DNA of 64,000 nucleotides from Lysobacterales bacterium (lineage in GTDB: Bacteria; Pseudomonadota; Gammaproteobacteria; Xanthomonadales; SZUA-5). Of this stretch, positions 55,301 to 63,895 are shown piece by piece. Position numbers and translations under genes: made by a program. The stretch covers positions 57,151 to 121,150 of the forward strand of contig JALHRS010000007.1 of NCBI GenBank assembly GCA_022841325.1, given 5' to 3'. The notes under the pieces are model-generated. The model made no database searches. It was not told the DNA's origin and worked only from the letters and a program-made list of their open reading frames with translations. Position 1 is the first letter of the stretch. Each line of letters starts with the position of its first letter.

Positions 55301-55499
55301 CAGTGCTGACGGTCTTACGGGTGTTCGACGGCAGATGCACGATCTCGACCAGTGCGCCTGCAATCGGGCGACCTTCGGGATCGGTCACGCGACCGTTGAG
55401 GGATGACGAGGTGGTGCCCTGTGCGAAGGCGCCCTGCGAGGCGGCGAGGCCCAACATGAGGCCCAGCACCAAGGCCTTGATCTGCGGCTTTTTCTTCAT
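52332..55499 (-). CDS. Oar-like TonB-dependent receptor with carboxypeptidase-regulatory-like domain
   Basis: 1055 residues from the ATG at 55499 with a signal peptide (ALVLGLMLGLAASQGAFAQG). A CarboxypepD_reg-like beta-sandwich follows (SSLNGRVTDPEGRPIAGALV). The plug domain has DSFPSINRNIQDYVRLDPRI, RFNAIRIDGVNTSDAFGLES and VTIGGATGAVINAVTKSGTN. The barrel ends WALQLGFRYSF with the terminal aromatic residue. This architecture is that of Oar/OmpA-related TonB receptors of Xanthomonadales and Myxococcota, thought to transport or export peptides and proteins at the outer membrane. No clear TonB box was identified. Confidence 0.9.
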   Translation of the reverse strand: MKKKPQIKALVLGLMLGLAASQGAFAQGTTSSSLNGRVTDPEGRPIAGALVEIVHLPSNTRKTVSTDEQGRYASTNLRVGGPYKITVTKDGYAGEAQDDINLLLGEPSQVNVDLDPAMTQMESIEVVASAQSDVFRANNQGSTSNVSREQIDSFPSINRNIQDYVRLDPRIAQTDKARNEISAGGQNTRFNAIRIDGVNTSDAFGLESNSLPTPKQPISMDVIDAINVSVANYDVTIGGATGAVINAVTKSGTNEFHGSVYGTYRENDWSGKDQNDIRPEIFDTDETYGGTFGGPLIEDRLFFFANYEKSTFSGVGTNFGPVGSGATNIVNITQANIDEIIGIASGYGFDAGTLQLPKSLDTTSEEYAIKLDWNISDQHRASFRYSSSEQSQANTPGFGNNSLSLSSFLYQRDFQFDTTTAQLFSDWTDNFSTEFKLSYRDYSAVRTPVDNLPAIAVRVGNATLNLGTEENTHANILETETWNSYFIGNYFIGDHEFKFGVDYETNDYYNLFGRRTNGVYTFNSIADFRSGRSSRYQLFAPAGGDINNMAAIWGLDNVGVFVQDSWSVNYNLTMTYGFRIDVPNVDRKPTYNAAASQAFGFRNDATIDGNELVQPRFGFNYTFDSERPTQLRGGMGLFQGASATVWLSNPYSNTGLQFTDYIFNTGITQFSPNPNSQLTLFTPGAGATQSVDFIDPDLQQPAVWKANLAFDHELPWYGIVASAEVILTSVEEGIYYQQLNLGSPTAVGQDGRYIYWDANGRNPTRWNQAGSGSSVTSRANRNRAYNDAIIARSTSKGEGEQLTLSLQKPYEENWFWQVAYTYTDANEVSPLTSSTSSSQLGNVAIFNSNEEISARSNYLIKDRFSGAVSYRHFFFDDLKTEFSLVYEGRRGKPYSYTFDNDANGDGRFNDLLYIPSGPGDVLFGSPAEEAAFWAYVEGNEYLRTHLGQVAERNADYSSWVHNFDVRISQELPGFFAGNKAEIWLDILNIGNMIDKDWGVIEEVGFPLMRGIVEYGGIDPATGRYVYRFNTPDSQNVYDDRGISRWALQLGFRYSF

Positions 55500-55750
55500 G
55501 ACGACTGCCTGACTTGTGTTACGGGATTGGACTGCACTCACCCAATGAACGCCGATTGATCATCGAAGCGCGGCTGATGCAGCGAGAGTTAAGAAGAGTT
55601 TAACAGTGCTGGATGACGGTTTGCTAACAACTTGGGGACCAGCGCGCAGCGAATTGGAGCTCTTGCTCGGACCTGCAACGAGGATCGCTGCTCAGCAAAA
55701 ACCTTCAATTGGGCGGGCAAGTTGGCGCCATCCGGAGGGTCTGTTCCTGC

Positions 55751-56209
55751 CTAGAAGATGCCCATCGACAGCCCCAGGGCCATTGCGGCGCCCAATTGTT
55801 CACAATCTTCCAGTCGCAATTCGAGTTCATGACTGCGCGCCAGCAGCGGCGCCTGCACTTCCTTCCAGCCCAGGCCCCGGGCGATACGCTGCATGGCAGC
55901 GATCGCGCCCAGGCCATCGTTGCCGGCGCACACGAACAGCGCATACGGCCGGCCGGTCAGCTGATCCTGCGCCGGATAGTAGATCCGTTCGAAGAAGTCC
56001 TTGATCAGGCCCGACATCGAGCCAAAGGTCTCGGGGCTACCGATGAGATAGCCGTCGGCGGCCAACACATCCTCAATGCCCGCCTCGCTGGCACCGCGCG
56101 AAATCACATCAACGGCATCGGTGGCCTCGGCAGCCGCTGCGATGACCTCGGCCATCTTTCGTGTACGCCAGCCATGGCTGTGATGAACGATGAGAAGTCG
56201 GGGACGCAT
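55751..56209 (-). CDS. Flavodoxin-like NAD(P)H oxidoreductase
   Basis: 152 residues from the ATG at 56209; longer starts lack support. RLLIVHHSHGWRTRKMAEVI is the FMN phosphate-binding loop region, YLIGSPETFGSMSGLIKDFF matches the loop around the isoalloxazine ring, and FVCAGNDGLGAIAAMQRIAR follows. These match short flavodoxin/NADPH-dependent FMN reductases. The loop residues deviate from the classic S-x-T-G-x-T, so FMN binding may be weaker. The terminal segment ends ALGLSMGIF. The gene is 86 bp upstream of the marC stop in gene order but on the same strand. Confidence 0.75.
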   Translation of the reverse strand: MRPRLLIVHHSHGWRTRKMAEVIAAAAEATDAVDVISRGASEAGIEDVLAADGYLIGSPETFGSMSGLIKDFFERIYYPAQDQLTGRPYALFVCAGNDGLGAIAAMQRIARGLGWKEVQAPLLARSHELELRLEDCEQLGAAMALGLSMGIF

Positions 56210-56294
56210 GTTGGCAGGTTGCTGGTCCAATGGCGTTGCGGGAGTCGTGGCCGCAAGCACGGGGCACGGGGTCGTTCGTCGACGACCGCCGCGA

Positions 56295-56897
56295 TCAACT
56301 CGCGCCCATCGCCCCCAGGTACTTCTGAATACCGTCCAGGAACATCTGCACCGAGATCGCAACCAGCAGCATACCCATCAGGCGCTCCAGCGCGATCAGC
56401 GTACGCTGACCGAGCACCTTGTAGAGCGCCGTGGCGGCAAACAGGATCACCGCCGTCGCCAGCCAGGCCGCAACCAGAGCCACGGTCCACTCGAAGTTGC
56501 GCCCGGTGCCATCATTGGCCAGCAGCATCAGCGCAGCAATCGTCGACGGTCCGGCCACGCAGGGAATGGCCATCGGCACGATGAAGGGCTCACCCTCGGG
56601 AATGTCGCCGAAGATGCCGTCTCGCGATGGAAAGATCATGCGGATACCGATCAGGAACAGGACGATGCCGCCGGCAATGCTGACCGACTCCTGACGCAGA
56701 TGCAGCAAGGCCAGCAGCGCCTGCCCCGAGTACAGAAAGAGCAGCAGCACACCCAGCGCAATCACCAGTTCCCGCGCCAGCACAAAACGCCGACGCTGCG
56801 GCGGCAGGGCCTTCAACAACGAGAGAAAGACGGGAATATTGCCGAGCGGATCCATGATCAGAAACAGCAGGATCGCCGCCGAGACGATATCCATCAC
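56295..56897 (-). CDS. MarC-family integral membrane protein
   Basis: 200 residues with six predicted membrane helices (IVSAAILLFLIMDPLGNIPV, ELVIALGVLLLFLYSGQALL, SVSIAGGIVLFLIGIRMIFP, AIPCVAGPSTIAALMLLAN, WTVALVAAWLATAVILFAAT and IALERLMGMLLVAISVQMFL). The MDPLGNIPVFL and AGPSTIA motifs are hallmarks of MarC/UPF0056. It was once linked to multiple antibiotic resistance but the function is not established. Its start overlaps the stop of the SDR gene by 4 bases. Confidence 0.93.
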   Translation of the reverse strand: MMDIVSAAILLFLIMDPLGNIPVFLSLLKALPPQRRRFVLARELVIALGVLLLFLYSGQALLALLHLRQESVSIAGGIVLFLIGIRMIFPSRDGIFGDIPEGEPFIVPMAIPCVAGPSTIAALMLLANDGTGRNFEWTVALVAAWLATAVILFAATALYKVLGQRTLIALERLMGMLLVAISVQMFLDGIQKYLGAMGAS

Positions 56898-57673
56898 GCG
56901 GCATCCGCCGGCGGCTGACGCCCATCAACAATGGCCCCGCTCCAGTCCTGCGGCGCAGAGGCAATCAACCAGCTGATAAGCTCGGCATAGCGCGCGGGTG
57001 GGATCAGTCCGTCCACACCCTCACCGACAAAGACCTTGCGCCGGAATGCGCTGGCCACCGGCGCCGGCAACAGACCGAGCACGCGCACACCCTGCGCCGC
57101 CCATTCGCTGGCCGCCATGGCAATCAGTGCACGCAATCCGGCCTGGGCGACACCATAGGCGCCCCAGTAGGCCTCAGTGCTGCGATCTGGATCATCGGAC
57201 ATGAACAGCGCGAGAGGCGGCTGTTCGGCAGCACGTAGCGCCGGCAGCAGCGACTGCAACATCAGGAAAGGTACGTTCAGGCCGATCTGCAGTGTCCGCA
57301 GCCACTCTTCCGGCTCGAACTGCTCGATCGGGGTCAAACCGTGCAAGCGACCGGCGGCGTAGATCAGCGCATCCAGATGCCCGCAGCCCTCGATGATGCG
57401 GGCGCAGAGGTCGGCGAAATCGGCCGGGCTGGCGCCCTCCAGGTTCATCGGATAGATGGCCGGCTGCGGCGCGCCCAGCGCCTCGATCTCGTCGTAGAGC
57501 TTTTCCAGCGCCGCTACCCGTCGCCCCAGCAGCACCACGCTGGCGCCACGCTCGGCCGCCGAAAGCGCGCAGGCACGGCCGATGGCGCCGCAGGCGCCAA
57601 CGATCAGCACCTGGCGGCCGGCCAGGCCGGCACCATCCCAGGCCTGGGTCGGCGGAACGATAAACTGCTGCAT
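56894..57673 (-). CDS. YciK-like short-chain dehydrogenase with an altered active site
   Basis: 259 residues from the ATG at 57673; a TTG at 57682 is a possible alternative. The Rossmann start is LIVGACGAIGRACALSAAER in place of TGxxxGIG, then VVLLGRRVAALEKLYDEI and LIYAAG. The active site region reads FMSDDPDRSTEAYWGAYGVA. Ser159 and Tyr173 are kept but the usual Lys of Y-x3-K is Gln177. This makes normal SDR catalysis doubtful. It is closest to YciK-type SDRs. It is followed by marC with 4-base overlap and lies directly behind grxD. Confidence 0.8.
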   Translation of the reverse strand: MQQFIVPPTQAWDGAGLAGRQVLIVGACGAIGRACALSAAERGASVVLLGRRVAALEKLYDEIEALGAPQPAIYPMNLEGASPADFADLCARIIEGCGHLDALIYAAGRLHGLTPIEQFEPEEWLRTLQIGLNVPFLMLQSLLPALRAAEQPPLALFMSDDPDRSTEAYWGAYGVAQAGLRALIAMAASEWAAQGVRVLGLLPAPVASAFRRKVFVGEGVDGLIPPARYAELISWLIASAPQDWSGAIVDGRQPPADAA

Positions 57674-57678
57674 TGAGG

Positions 57679-58008
57679 TCAAGCGGCCCCCGTCTGCGCC
57701 TGCGCCTCGTCGACCATGCGTTTGAGTTCGCCGGAAGCTTCCAGGTCAGCCACGATATCCGAACCACCAATCAGCTCGCCGTTGACATACAGCTGCGGAA
57801 AGGTTTTCCAGTTGGCGAACTGCGGCAGATTGGCGCGAATCTCCGGATCTTCGAGCACGTTGACCGCGTGATAGCGCGCGCCCGCACTTTTCAGGCACTG
57901 GGCGGCGCGCGAGGAAAATCCACACATCGGGAACTGCGGCGTTCCCTTCATGAACAGCACGATCGGGTGTGCGTCCAGCAGGGCTTGAATGCGCTGAATT
58001 ACGTCCAT
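57679..58008 (-). CDS. grxD: Monothiol glutaredoxin Grx4
   Basis: 109 residues from the ATG at 58008. VLFMKGTPQFPMCGFSSRAA carries the monothiol CGFS active site. WKTFPQLYVNGELIGGSDIV and the Lys of MKGTP bind glutathione. Grx4 assembles and transfers [2Fe-2S] clusters, with BolA partners. The length matches the family (about 105-115). The gene is divergent from the decarboxylase gene with 57 bp between starts. Confidence 0.95.
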   Translation of the reverse strand: MDVIQRIQALLDAHPIVLFMKGTPQFPMCGFSSRAAQCLKSAGARYHAVNVLEDPEIRANLPQFANWKTFPQLYVNGELIGGSDIVADLEASGELKRMVDEAQAQTGAA

Positions 58009-58065
58009 GGCTTTCTCCGATCTGCGCCGGGTGCGGCGCTGCAGCCGGGTATCATACCGACCTCC

Positions 58066-59100
58066 ATGGCAGGAACCGAGCCAGTGACCCTCAAGATCGA
58101 CACCCATGCGCACGTGTTGCCCCGCGATTGGCCGGATCTGGCGGCGCGCTACCACGACCCGCGCTTTCCCAGCATCGACCACAGCGAGGGCCGCCACCGG
58201 ATCTACAAGGACGGCCGCTTCTTCCGCGAAATCTGGTCCAAGACCTGGGACGCGCAGGAGCGCATCGACGACTATGCGCGCTTCGACGTCTCGGTACAGG
58301 TGATCTCCACGGTACCGGTGATGTTCTGCTACTGGGCGCCGGGCGAACAGGCACTGGAGCTGCACCGGGCACTCAATGAACATTCGGCCGAACTGGTGCG
58401 CGAGCATCCACGCAACTACCTGGGCCTGGGCACCGTTCCCCTGCAATCCCCCAAACTGGCGATCGCAGAAGCCCGCCGCTGCGTCAAGGATCTGGGCCTG
58501 CAGGGCGTACAGATCGGCTCGCACGTCGGCGACTGGAATCTCGACGCGCCCGAGCTGTTCGAGTTCTTCGCCGCCTGCGCAGAGATGGACGTCGCTTTGC
58601 TGGTGCATCCCTGGGACATGATGGGTGCCGCCTCCATGCCCAAGTACTGGCTGCCGTGGCTGGTCGGCATGCCCGCCGAGCAGTCGCGCGCCGTCTGCAG
58701 CATGATCTTCGGCGGCGTGCTGGAACGTCTGCCGCGCCTGCGCGTGGCTTTCGCCCATGGCGGCGGCTCATTTCCGTACACGCTCGGGCGCATCGAACAC
58801 GGTTTCCGCATGCGCCCGGACCTGGTCGCCACCGACAACCAGCGGTCGCCACGCGAATATCTCCAGCGGCTGTATTTCGACACCTGCGTGCACGATGACC
58901 TTGCGCTGCAGTACCTGATCGACACCTGCGGTGCCGATCGCCTGATGCTGGGCACCGATTACCCCTTCCCTTTGGGCGAACAGGAACCGGGCTCGCATAT
59001 CCGGCGCATGCCGCTGGACGACACCGAGCGCCAACGCCTGCTCAGTGGTACCGCTATGGAGTGGCTGCAGGTGGAATCGACGCGATTCGACCTGTCTTGA
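58066..59100 (+). CDS. 2-amino-3-carboxymuconate-6-semialdehyde decarboxylase-like amidohydrolase
   Basis: 344 residues from the ATG at 58066; the shorter GTG start at 58084 would also fit the family's length. The TIM-barrel metal site begins LKIDTHAHVLPRDWPDLAAR. Further ACMSD-type segments are SVQVISTVPVMFCYWAPGEQ, LGLGTVPLQSPKLAIAEARR, LLVHPWDMMGAASMPKYWLP (metal His), VAFAHGGGSFPYTLGRIEHG and LMLGTDYPFPLGEQEPG (Asp). ACMSD diverts tryptophan/kynurenine breakdown away from quinolinate. No other kynurenine pathway gene lies in the window. Confidence 0.85.
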   Translation: MAGTEPVTLKIDTHAHVLPRDWPDLAARYHDPRFPSIDHSEGRHRIYKDGRFFREIWSKTWDAQERIDDYARFDVSVQVISTVPVMFCYWAPGEQALELHRALNEHSAELVREHPRNYLGLGTVPLQSPKLAIAEARRCVKDLGLQGVQIGSHVGDWNLDAPELFEFFAACAEMDVALLVHPWDMMGAASMPKYWLPWLVGMPAEQSRAVCSMIFGGVLERLPRLRVAFAHGGGSFPYTLGRIEHGFRMRPDLVATDNQRSPREYLQRLYFDTCVHDDLALQYLIDTCGADRLMLGTDYPFPLGEQEPGSHIRRMPLDDTERQRLLSGTAMEWLQVESTRFDLS

Positions 59101-59229
59101 AGTGAAATGCAATCAGCTTGTCCAACGGCGCGCCAGTGCTGGCTTGCCGTCTCTACCCGCTTGCAACTTGCGGTCGTGACCGCGCCTGAACTGGGAAACC
59201 CAGCGCGGCCACGACCGTTCAAGCCATCG

Positions 59230-61584
59230 TCAGTTGGTGCACCCGTAAACGCCAACCAGCCGCGACAACTGGATCGTGCGGTGCGGCCGACCAGCGATGC
59301 GGTATGTCAGATGCGCACTGGTGCAACTGGTGAAGTGCAGGTCAGCAGTACCCACCTGGGTATGTGTGGCAGGCGGTTGCTCGGCGTTGAGCCGCCCACC
59401 CGTGCTTTCCCAGATACCGAGATTGGTCACCGTGCGCGAACCAGGCGTGTAATTGCCCTGCACAGAGTACCAGCGCTGCCCACTCACACCAGAGCTGGGC
59501 GTACCGTCCAGTGCATAGGTGTACCAACCCAGATACACGTAGTTGTTGCTACGCGGTGCGAAATTGAACTGGAAGCCCTGACCTGCGGTCGCCTGGTTGT
59601 ACCAGGCCCCGTTCAGCCCCGGATGGATGCCACTCGCGGTGAGGCTGAAGCTGGGCATGGCACTTGTCGCGCAGTACTCATCCGAAGTCAGACGCGTCAG
59701 CGGAATGGTCCCGCTGGCCTGGTTTGCCGGCTGACCATCGGGATTGAACTGAAACTGCAGCGTGGCGACCGAGCAGCTCTGGAAGCTCAATGTTGCGCTG
59801 CCGATCACGACGGCCGTGGTTGGCGGCGCATTATCGAATCGTCCGCCAGTGTTGAGATAAATCGGCATGGTCTTGACCGTATCGCCTGGCAACAGGCTGC
59901 CCTGGATGCTGTACCAGCGTTGTTGTGTCTGCAGGTTCGAACCGGTTCCCCCGTTCTTGTCGTAGGTGTACCAGCCAAGGTAGACATAGGACTGCTGCGT
60001 ACTGATGTCGACAAGGAAGCCCTGGCCTGGCGTCGCCGGGTTGTACCAGGTGCCGCTGAGACCCGGCCGCAAGGGAATGCCGCTGGGTCCGCCCAGCATG
60101 GCGACGGCCGTGCCGGCATCCAGTGCTCCCGCGCCGCAAGTGGCGTTGGTGCAAGCGCCCGAACCGCTCACGAACTGTCGAGCGGAGTTCTTCAATGCCG
60201 TCTTGATCTGCTCCGGGGTGAAGTTGGGGCGCAGCGCCTTGATCAAGGCAGCCACACCGGACACATGCGCGGCGGCCATGCTGGTACCGGATACGCTGGC
60301 GTAGCTGTCGAAGCCTGGGTACCCACCGCCGGTGTTGTACGTGGACAGCACGGCACCGACGCCGTTGGTGCCAAAGCCACCCGGCGCGGCCAGGGTGATG
60401 TTCGATCCATGGTTGCTGTAGCTCGCCCGCTTGCCGTTGCGATCAAGCGCCGCCACGGATATCAGGTTCGGACAGTTGCCCGGCGCATACAAGTTGCTGT
60501 CGCCCTGATTGTTGCCCGCAGAAGCCACCACGGTCACACCTCGGGCAATCGCGGCATTGATCGCGTTCATCATCGGCACCGAGCACGCGCCGTGGTCGCG
60601 GCTGCCGAGGCTCATGTTGATGATCTGCGCGCGCGGGCTCGGGATCTGCGGAAACTCCGGGAGCCCGTAAGCGGGAGCAACGCGCAGGCCTGCCGACCAA
60701 AGGATGGCATCGACAATGTCGGATTCGTAGCCGCCGCTGGGGCCGAACACCCGCACTGGGAGCACCTTGGCGCCGTAGGCAACGCCGGTCACACCGATGT
60801 TGTTGTTACCCAATGCGGCAATGGTGCCGGCAACATGCGTGCCGTGCCAGGGCGTATGCACATGGGGACGAATGCACGGTGGCGGGCAGATCGAGCCGCC
60901 ACCGCCTGAGCCAACGGCAAACGGGTCGAGTGGATCATTGTCGCGACCAGGATGATCGTCATAGTCGATCGCGTCGTTGGACAGGAAGTCGAATCCACCG
61001 GGAAGAATATTCGCGGCCAGATCGATATGCGGGCGATAGCCGGAATCAAGCACGGCAACGGTGACGCCGGCGCCGGTGGTCATGTCCCAGGCTGACGGCA
61101 GATTGGCGCCTCCGGCACTGCTGGTAGCCGGGTGGTAATGCCATTGATCGGCATATCTGGGATCGTTGGGGACACCCGCCGATTGGAAGATGCGATCAGG
61201 CACGGCGAACTCGATACTGGCATCGGCGGCCATCAAGGTCGCGCCAAGTTGCTCCATGGGCGCCCTTGCCAGCGGCTGCCCGAGCTCCACCAGCCACTCA
61301 CCCCCGCTCATGACACGTACAAGTGTCAGCGTAGTGCCACTGGCAGCAGACAGCTGCGCGAGCTTGGCAGCGATGGAGGTGCCCTGCCGGTCAGAGGAAA
61401 GCCCCCATCTCGACGTCACCTTGATCATCATGCGGTCGAGCGGTTCGGCCGGATTCTCGACCGGCACTGCCGAAACCGAGACGGAAAACCCACGGAAAGT
61501 CTGTGCCGGTGCCATGAGGGGCACACTGGCCAGTAGTGAAACCAGCAGAGGGCGAAACAAGACAGAAAGTTTGGGCAAGACCAC
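59230..61584 (-). CDS. Secreted S8 serine protease with two C-terminal GxWYNP domains
   Basis: 784 residues from a GTG at 61584, preceded by GAGG at 7 bases, which puts the signal peptide (LSVLFRPLLVSLLASVPLMA) at the N-terminus. After a propeptide of about 110 residues the subtilisin domain has the catalytic Asp in VAVLDSGYRPHID (about 180), His in WHGTHVAGTIAALG (about 247) and Ser in SVSGTSMAAAHVSGVAALIK. An insert with cysteines (CPPPC) precedes the His. After the protease come two copies of a beta-rich domain starting GTWYNPATPGQGF and GAWYNQATAGQGF, each about 130 residues with a Cys near its end. The same domain follows the cyclophilin of this window. An exported alkaline serine protease is the likely function. 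Confidence 0.92.
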   Translation of the reverse strand: MVLPKLSVLFRPLLVSLLASVPLMAPAQTFRGFSVSVSAVPVENPAEPLDRMMIKVTSRWGLSSDRQGTSIAAKLAQLSAASGTTLTLVRVMSGGEWLVELGQPLARAPMEQLGATLMAADASIEFAVPDRIFQSAGVPNDPRYADQWHYHPATSSAGGANLPSAWDMTTGAGVTVAVLDSGYRPHIDLAANILPGGFDFLSNDAIDYDDHPGRDNDPLDPFAVGSGGGGSICPPPCIRPHVHTPWHGTHVAGTIAALGNNNIGVTGVAYGAKVLPVRVFGPSGGYESDIVDAILWSAGLRVAPAYGLPEFPQIPSPRAQIINMSLGSRDHGACSVPMMNAINAAIARGVTVVASAGNNQGDSNLYAPGNCPNLISVAALDRNGKRASYSNHGSNITLAAPGGFGTNGVGAVLSTYNTGGGYPGFDSYASVSGTSMAAAHVSGVAALIKALRPNFTPEQIKTALKNSARQFVSGSGACTNATCGAGALDAGTAVAMLGGPSGIPLRPGLSGTWYNPATPGQGFLVDISTQQSYVYLGWYTYDKNGGTGSNLQTQQRWYSIQGSLLPGDTVKTMPIYLNTGGRFDNAPPTTAVVIGSATLSFQSCSVATLQFQFNPDGQPANQASGTIPLTRLTSDEYCATSAMPSFSLTASGIHPGLNGAWYNQATAGQGFQFNFAPRSNNYVYLGWYTYALDGTPSSGVSGQRWYSVQGNYTPGSRTVTNLGIWESTGGRLNAEQPPATHTQVGTADLHFTSCTSAHLTYRIAGRPHRTIQLSRLVGVYGCTN

Positions 61585-62161
61585 GTGAAATCCTCGAAAG
61601 TTGGGCGAGTTCCGCGTTACAAATGGAGCCCTGAGTGACGCGGGTACCATTTACGCGGAATGGGAGCGAGGAATCGATCAACCGCCCGGTAGACGCGGAT
61701 GGCCAGGATGCGGTCTCGACTGGCCTCGCCATTATCCCGGAACGCCGCCAACGGACCGCGTTCTGCAGCGGCAACAACAGGACTGCCAGCATGTCGGTGG
61801 ACCATTGACGGCGCCGAACGGCTGGACTCTGTCGCATTCACCAACAACCGCAACCCCATCTGACCTGTGCCTGGGCCCATGTCGGGCTCGGCGATTCCGT
61901 GTCGGCGCGACGGGAAGTTCAACTCCCCGACAACTCGAGTTGGAGCAGATTCTCGAACGATTTGTCGACGAGATGCGCAAGTGGGCATCTGATTCTCCCA
62001 ACCGGATGGACTGCTGGGCCGTGTTGGAGATGCTGCGCGGCTTGCAAGACAAACCGTGCACCAGCGACCCGCAGTGCGCGCTTCCGGGCGCCTCTGACCC
62101 ATCTGAATGAAGTTCAGATCAGCTAAGCTCTACCGGACTGTCCACCGGAGGAACGTCGCTG
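61585..62161. other. Intergenic between divergent genes; one doubtful frame
   Basis: 577 bp between the S8 protease and the SpoIID-like gene. A rightward frame at 61601-62110 (169 residues) has a plausible helical C-terminus (LELEQILERFVDEMRKWASD) but an unlikely N-terminal half and no ribosome binding site, so it is not called as a gene. A palindrome ATCTGAA/TTCAGAT lies at 62101-62119, and GGAGG at 62147 is the ribosome binding site of the SpoIID-like gene. Confidence 0.4.
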
Positions 62162-63895
62162 ATGCAAAGTCTGGTGCGCAAGCGCCGGCCGTCAGCAGAG
62201 CGAGGCAGCGCTGCCCTGACGGGTGCGCTGCTCGCCGCGCTGACCCTCGCCTCGCCCGTGCTTCAGGCCGACACGCTGAAGCTGAGCGTGCGCGATGCAA
62301 AGACCGGCGCCTTCATCGACGCCGAGATTGAACTGAGCCACGGGGACTCGTCAGCGGCAAGGCTGCGCACTCGCGACGGCCGCGCGCAAAGGCAGGTCCA
62401 AGGTGAATCGGACTTGAGGCTGACAGCTCAGGGCTACCGAATGCTCAGCACGCGGCTGTCGGCGGACACGCGCGATGTGCAGCTTTGGCTGGATCCAACG
62501 ACGCCGGTGTCCCCAGATACGAGGTCACAGACCAGCGCCTGGATAGAGGGGCACGTCTACGATTTTCAGCGCGGGAGCGCGCTGCCTGGCGCGCGCGTGG
62601 AACTGGGTAGCGCGGTCACATACACCGACTCGCAGGGTTATTTCCGCGTCGATCTGCCACCGGTCGCAGACGATGATGGGCTATCGATGCCACTGAAGGT
62701 CAGTGCCGCTGGGCTGCCGCCCTGGCGACAGGACTTGCGTCTGACCAGGGGCATCAGCCACCGCATCATCGATCTCGGCGCTGGCGTGCCCGGGCCCGAC
62801 CATCGCCTCGACGCGCGTCAGCTGTCCAGCCCGATCGACGATTCCGCAGCTGCCAGAGCCCCGGTGTTTCCGGTCCCCACCAGCATTCGAGTGGGCTATG
62901 CCGATGCCGGATTCACCACGCCCTGTTGCGTCGGCTCCTGCAGCGCGGTCAGCGTGATGTCGCTGGAAACCTACGTCAAACGCGGACTCAACGACGAATG
63001 GATAGCCAGCTGGACCGGCGACAGCCTGCGGGCTGGAGCCATCGCCTATCGCTCTTACGGCGCCTGGCATGTCGCCAACCCGCGCACGCCGAGCTATGAC
63101 ATCTGCTCCAGCGCCTGTTGCCAGGTCAACGATCCCGACACCAGCGCCTCCAGCGATGCCGCGGTCAATGCCACCGCCGGCATCCTGCTGAGCCAGAATG
63201 GCCAGATCTTCCGATCCGAATATTCGGCCGAGAACAATGCCTGGGACGATCCCGGCGACGGTCTGCCCTGCTCCAACGGTGATCTGTCCTGCGGTAACGG
63301 CTTCGTCGGCAGCCCGGCCACCGGCTGGCCCTGTCTGGCTGACACGGTCGCGCTGGGGCGCGGTTGCTTTGGCCATGGTCGTGGCATGTCCCAATGGGGC
63401 AGTCAGCGCTGGGCGCTGGATCAGGGCCAGCGCTGGCCGTGGATCGTCAGTCACTACTACAACGCCAACGGCAATGGCGCCGGCTTGCGCAACTCCGAAC
63501 TGACTTCGCCGCTGCGCGTCGACCAGTTCAGCGCGCCTGCCAATGCCAGTCCGGGCCAATTGATCACTTTGAGCCTCGATCTCAGCAATCTGGCAGCGCT
63601 GGCGCATGATCCGGTCTACATCGGTGCCAGTCTGTTTCGCAGCGGCAGCGGCTTTGTCTCGGATCCACCGCGCGATCTCGGCGTGCGCCTGGAGCCGGGC
63701 AGCCAGCAGCGCAGCCGCCAGTTTCAGCTTCCTCCCGGTTTGAGCCCCGGTGTCTGGGATGTGCTGGTAGCGCTGTACCTGGACATCGACGGCAACGCTG
63801 CGATCAACAGCGGTGATCTGGCGCTGACCACGGCCCGACAGAATGGGGTGCTGACGATCGTGGACGGACCGCTGTTTGCCGACGGCTTCGAGTAG
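62162..63895 (+). CDS. Secreted SpoIID/LytB-like protein with C-terminal DGFE
   Basis: 577 residues with a signal peptide (LTGALLAALTLASPVLQAD). Two small beta domains follow, the second carboxypeptidase-regulatory-like (WIEGHVYDFQRGSALPGARV; TDSQGYFRVDLPP). The SpoIID/LytB domain spans about 260-440: SLETYVKRGLNDEWIASWTG, SLRAGAIAYRSYGAWHV and GCFGHGRGMSQWGSQRWALD; these are hallmarks of this peptidoglycan amidase-enhancer or lytic transglycosylase family. A beta-sandwich C-terminal domain ends LFADGFE. Its many cysteines suggest disulphides in an exported protein. SpoIID-like domains in Gram-negatives often act outside sporulation. The stop codon abuts the group II intron-like sequence. Confidence 0.85.
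   Translation: MQSLVRKRRPSAERGSAALTGALLAALTLASPVLQADTLKLSVRDAKTGAFIDAEIELSHGDSSAARLRTRDGRAQRQVQGESDLRLTAQGYRMLSTRLSADTRDVQLWLDPTTPVSPDTRSQTSAWIEGHVYDFQRGSALPGARVELGSAVTYTDSQGYFRVDLPPVADDDGLSMPLKVSAAGLPPWRQDLRLTRGISHRIIDLGAGVPGPDHRLDARQLSSPIDDSAAARAPVFPVPTSIRVGYADAGFTTPCCVGSCSAVSVMSLETYVKRGLNDEWIASWTGDSLRAGAIAYRSYGAWHVANPRTPSYDICSSACCQVNDPDTSASSDAAVNATAGILLSQNGQIFRSEYSAENNAWDDPGDGLPCSNGDLSCGNGFVGSPATGWPCLADTVALGRGCFGHGRGMSQWGSQRWALDQGQRWPWIVSHYYNANGNGAGLRNSELTSPLRVDQFSAPANASPGQLITLSLDLSNLAALAHDPVYIGASLFRSGSGFVSDPPRDLGVRLEPGSQQRSRQFQLPPGLSPGVWDVLVALYLDIDGNAAINSGDLALTTARQNGVLTIVDGPLFADGFE

Noticed and set aside
59107..60909. Rightward open frame of 600 codons
   Set aside because: Antisense of the S8 protease gene, which has a complete catalytic triad.
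61601..62110. Possible 169-residue gene between the S8 protease and the SpoIID-like gene
   Set aside because: Only its C-terminal third looks protein-like; it lacks a ribosome binding site and would start inside the protease leader region. Described as intergenic with low confidence.
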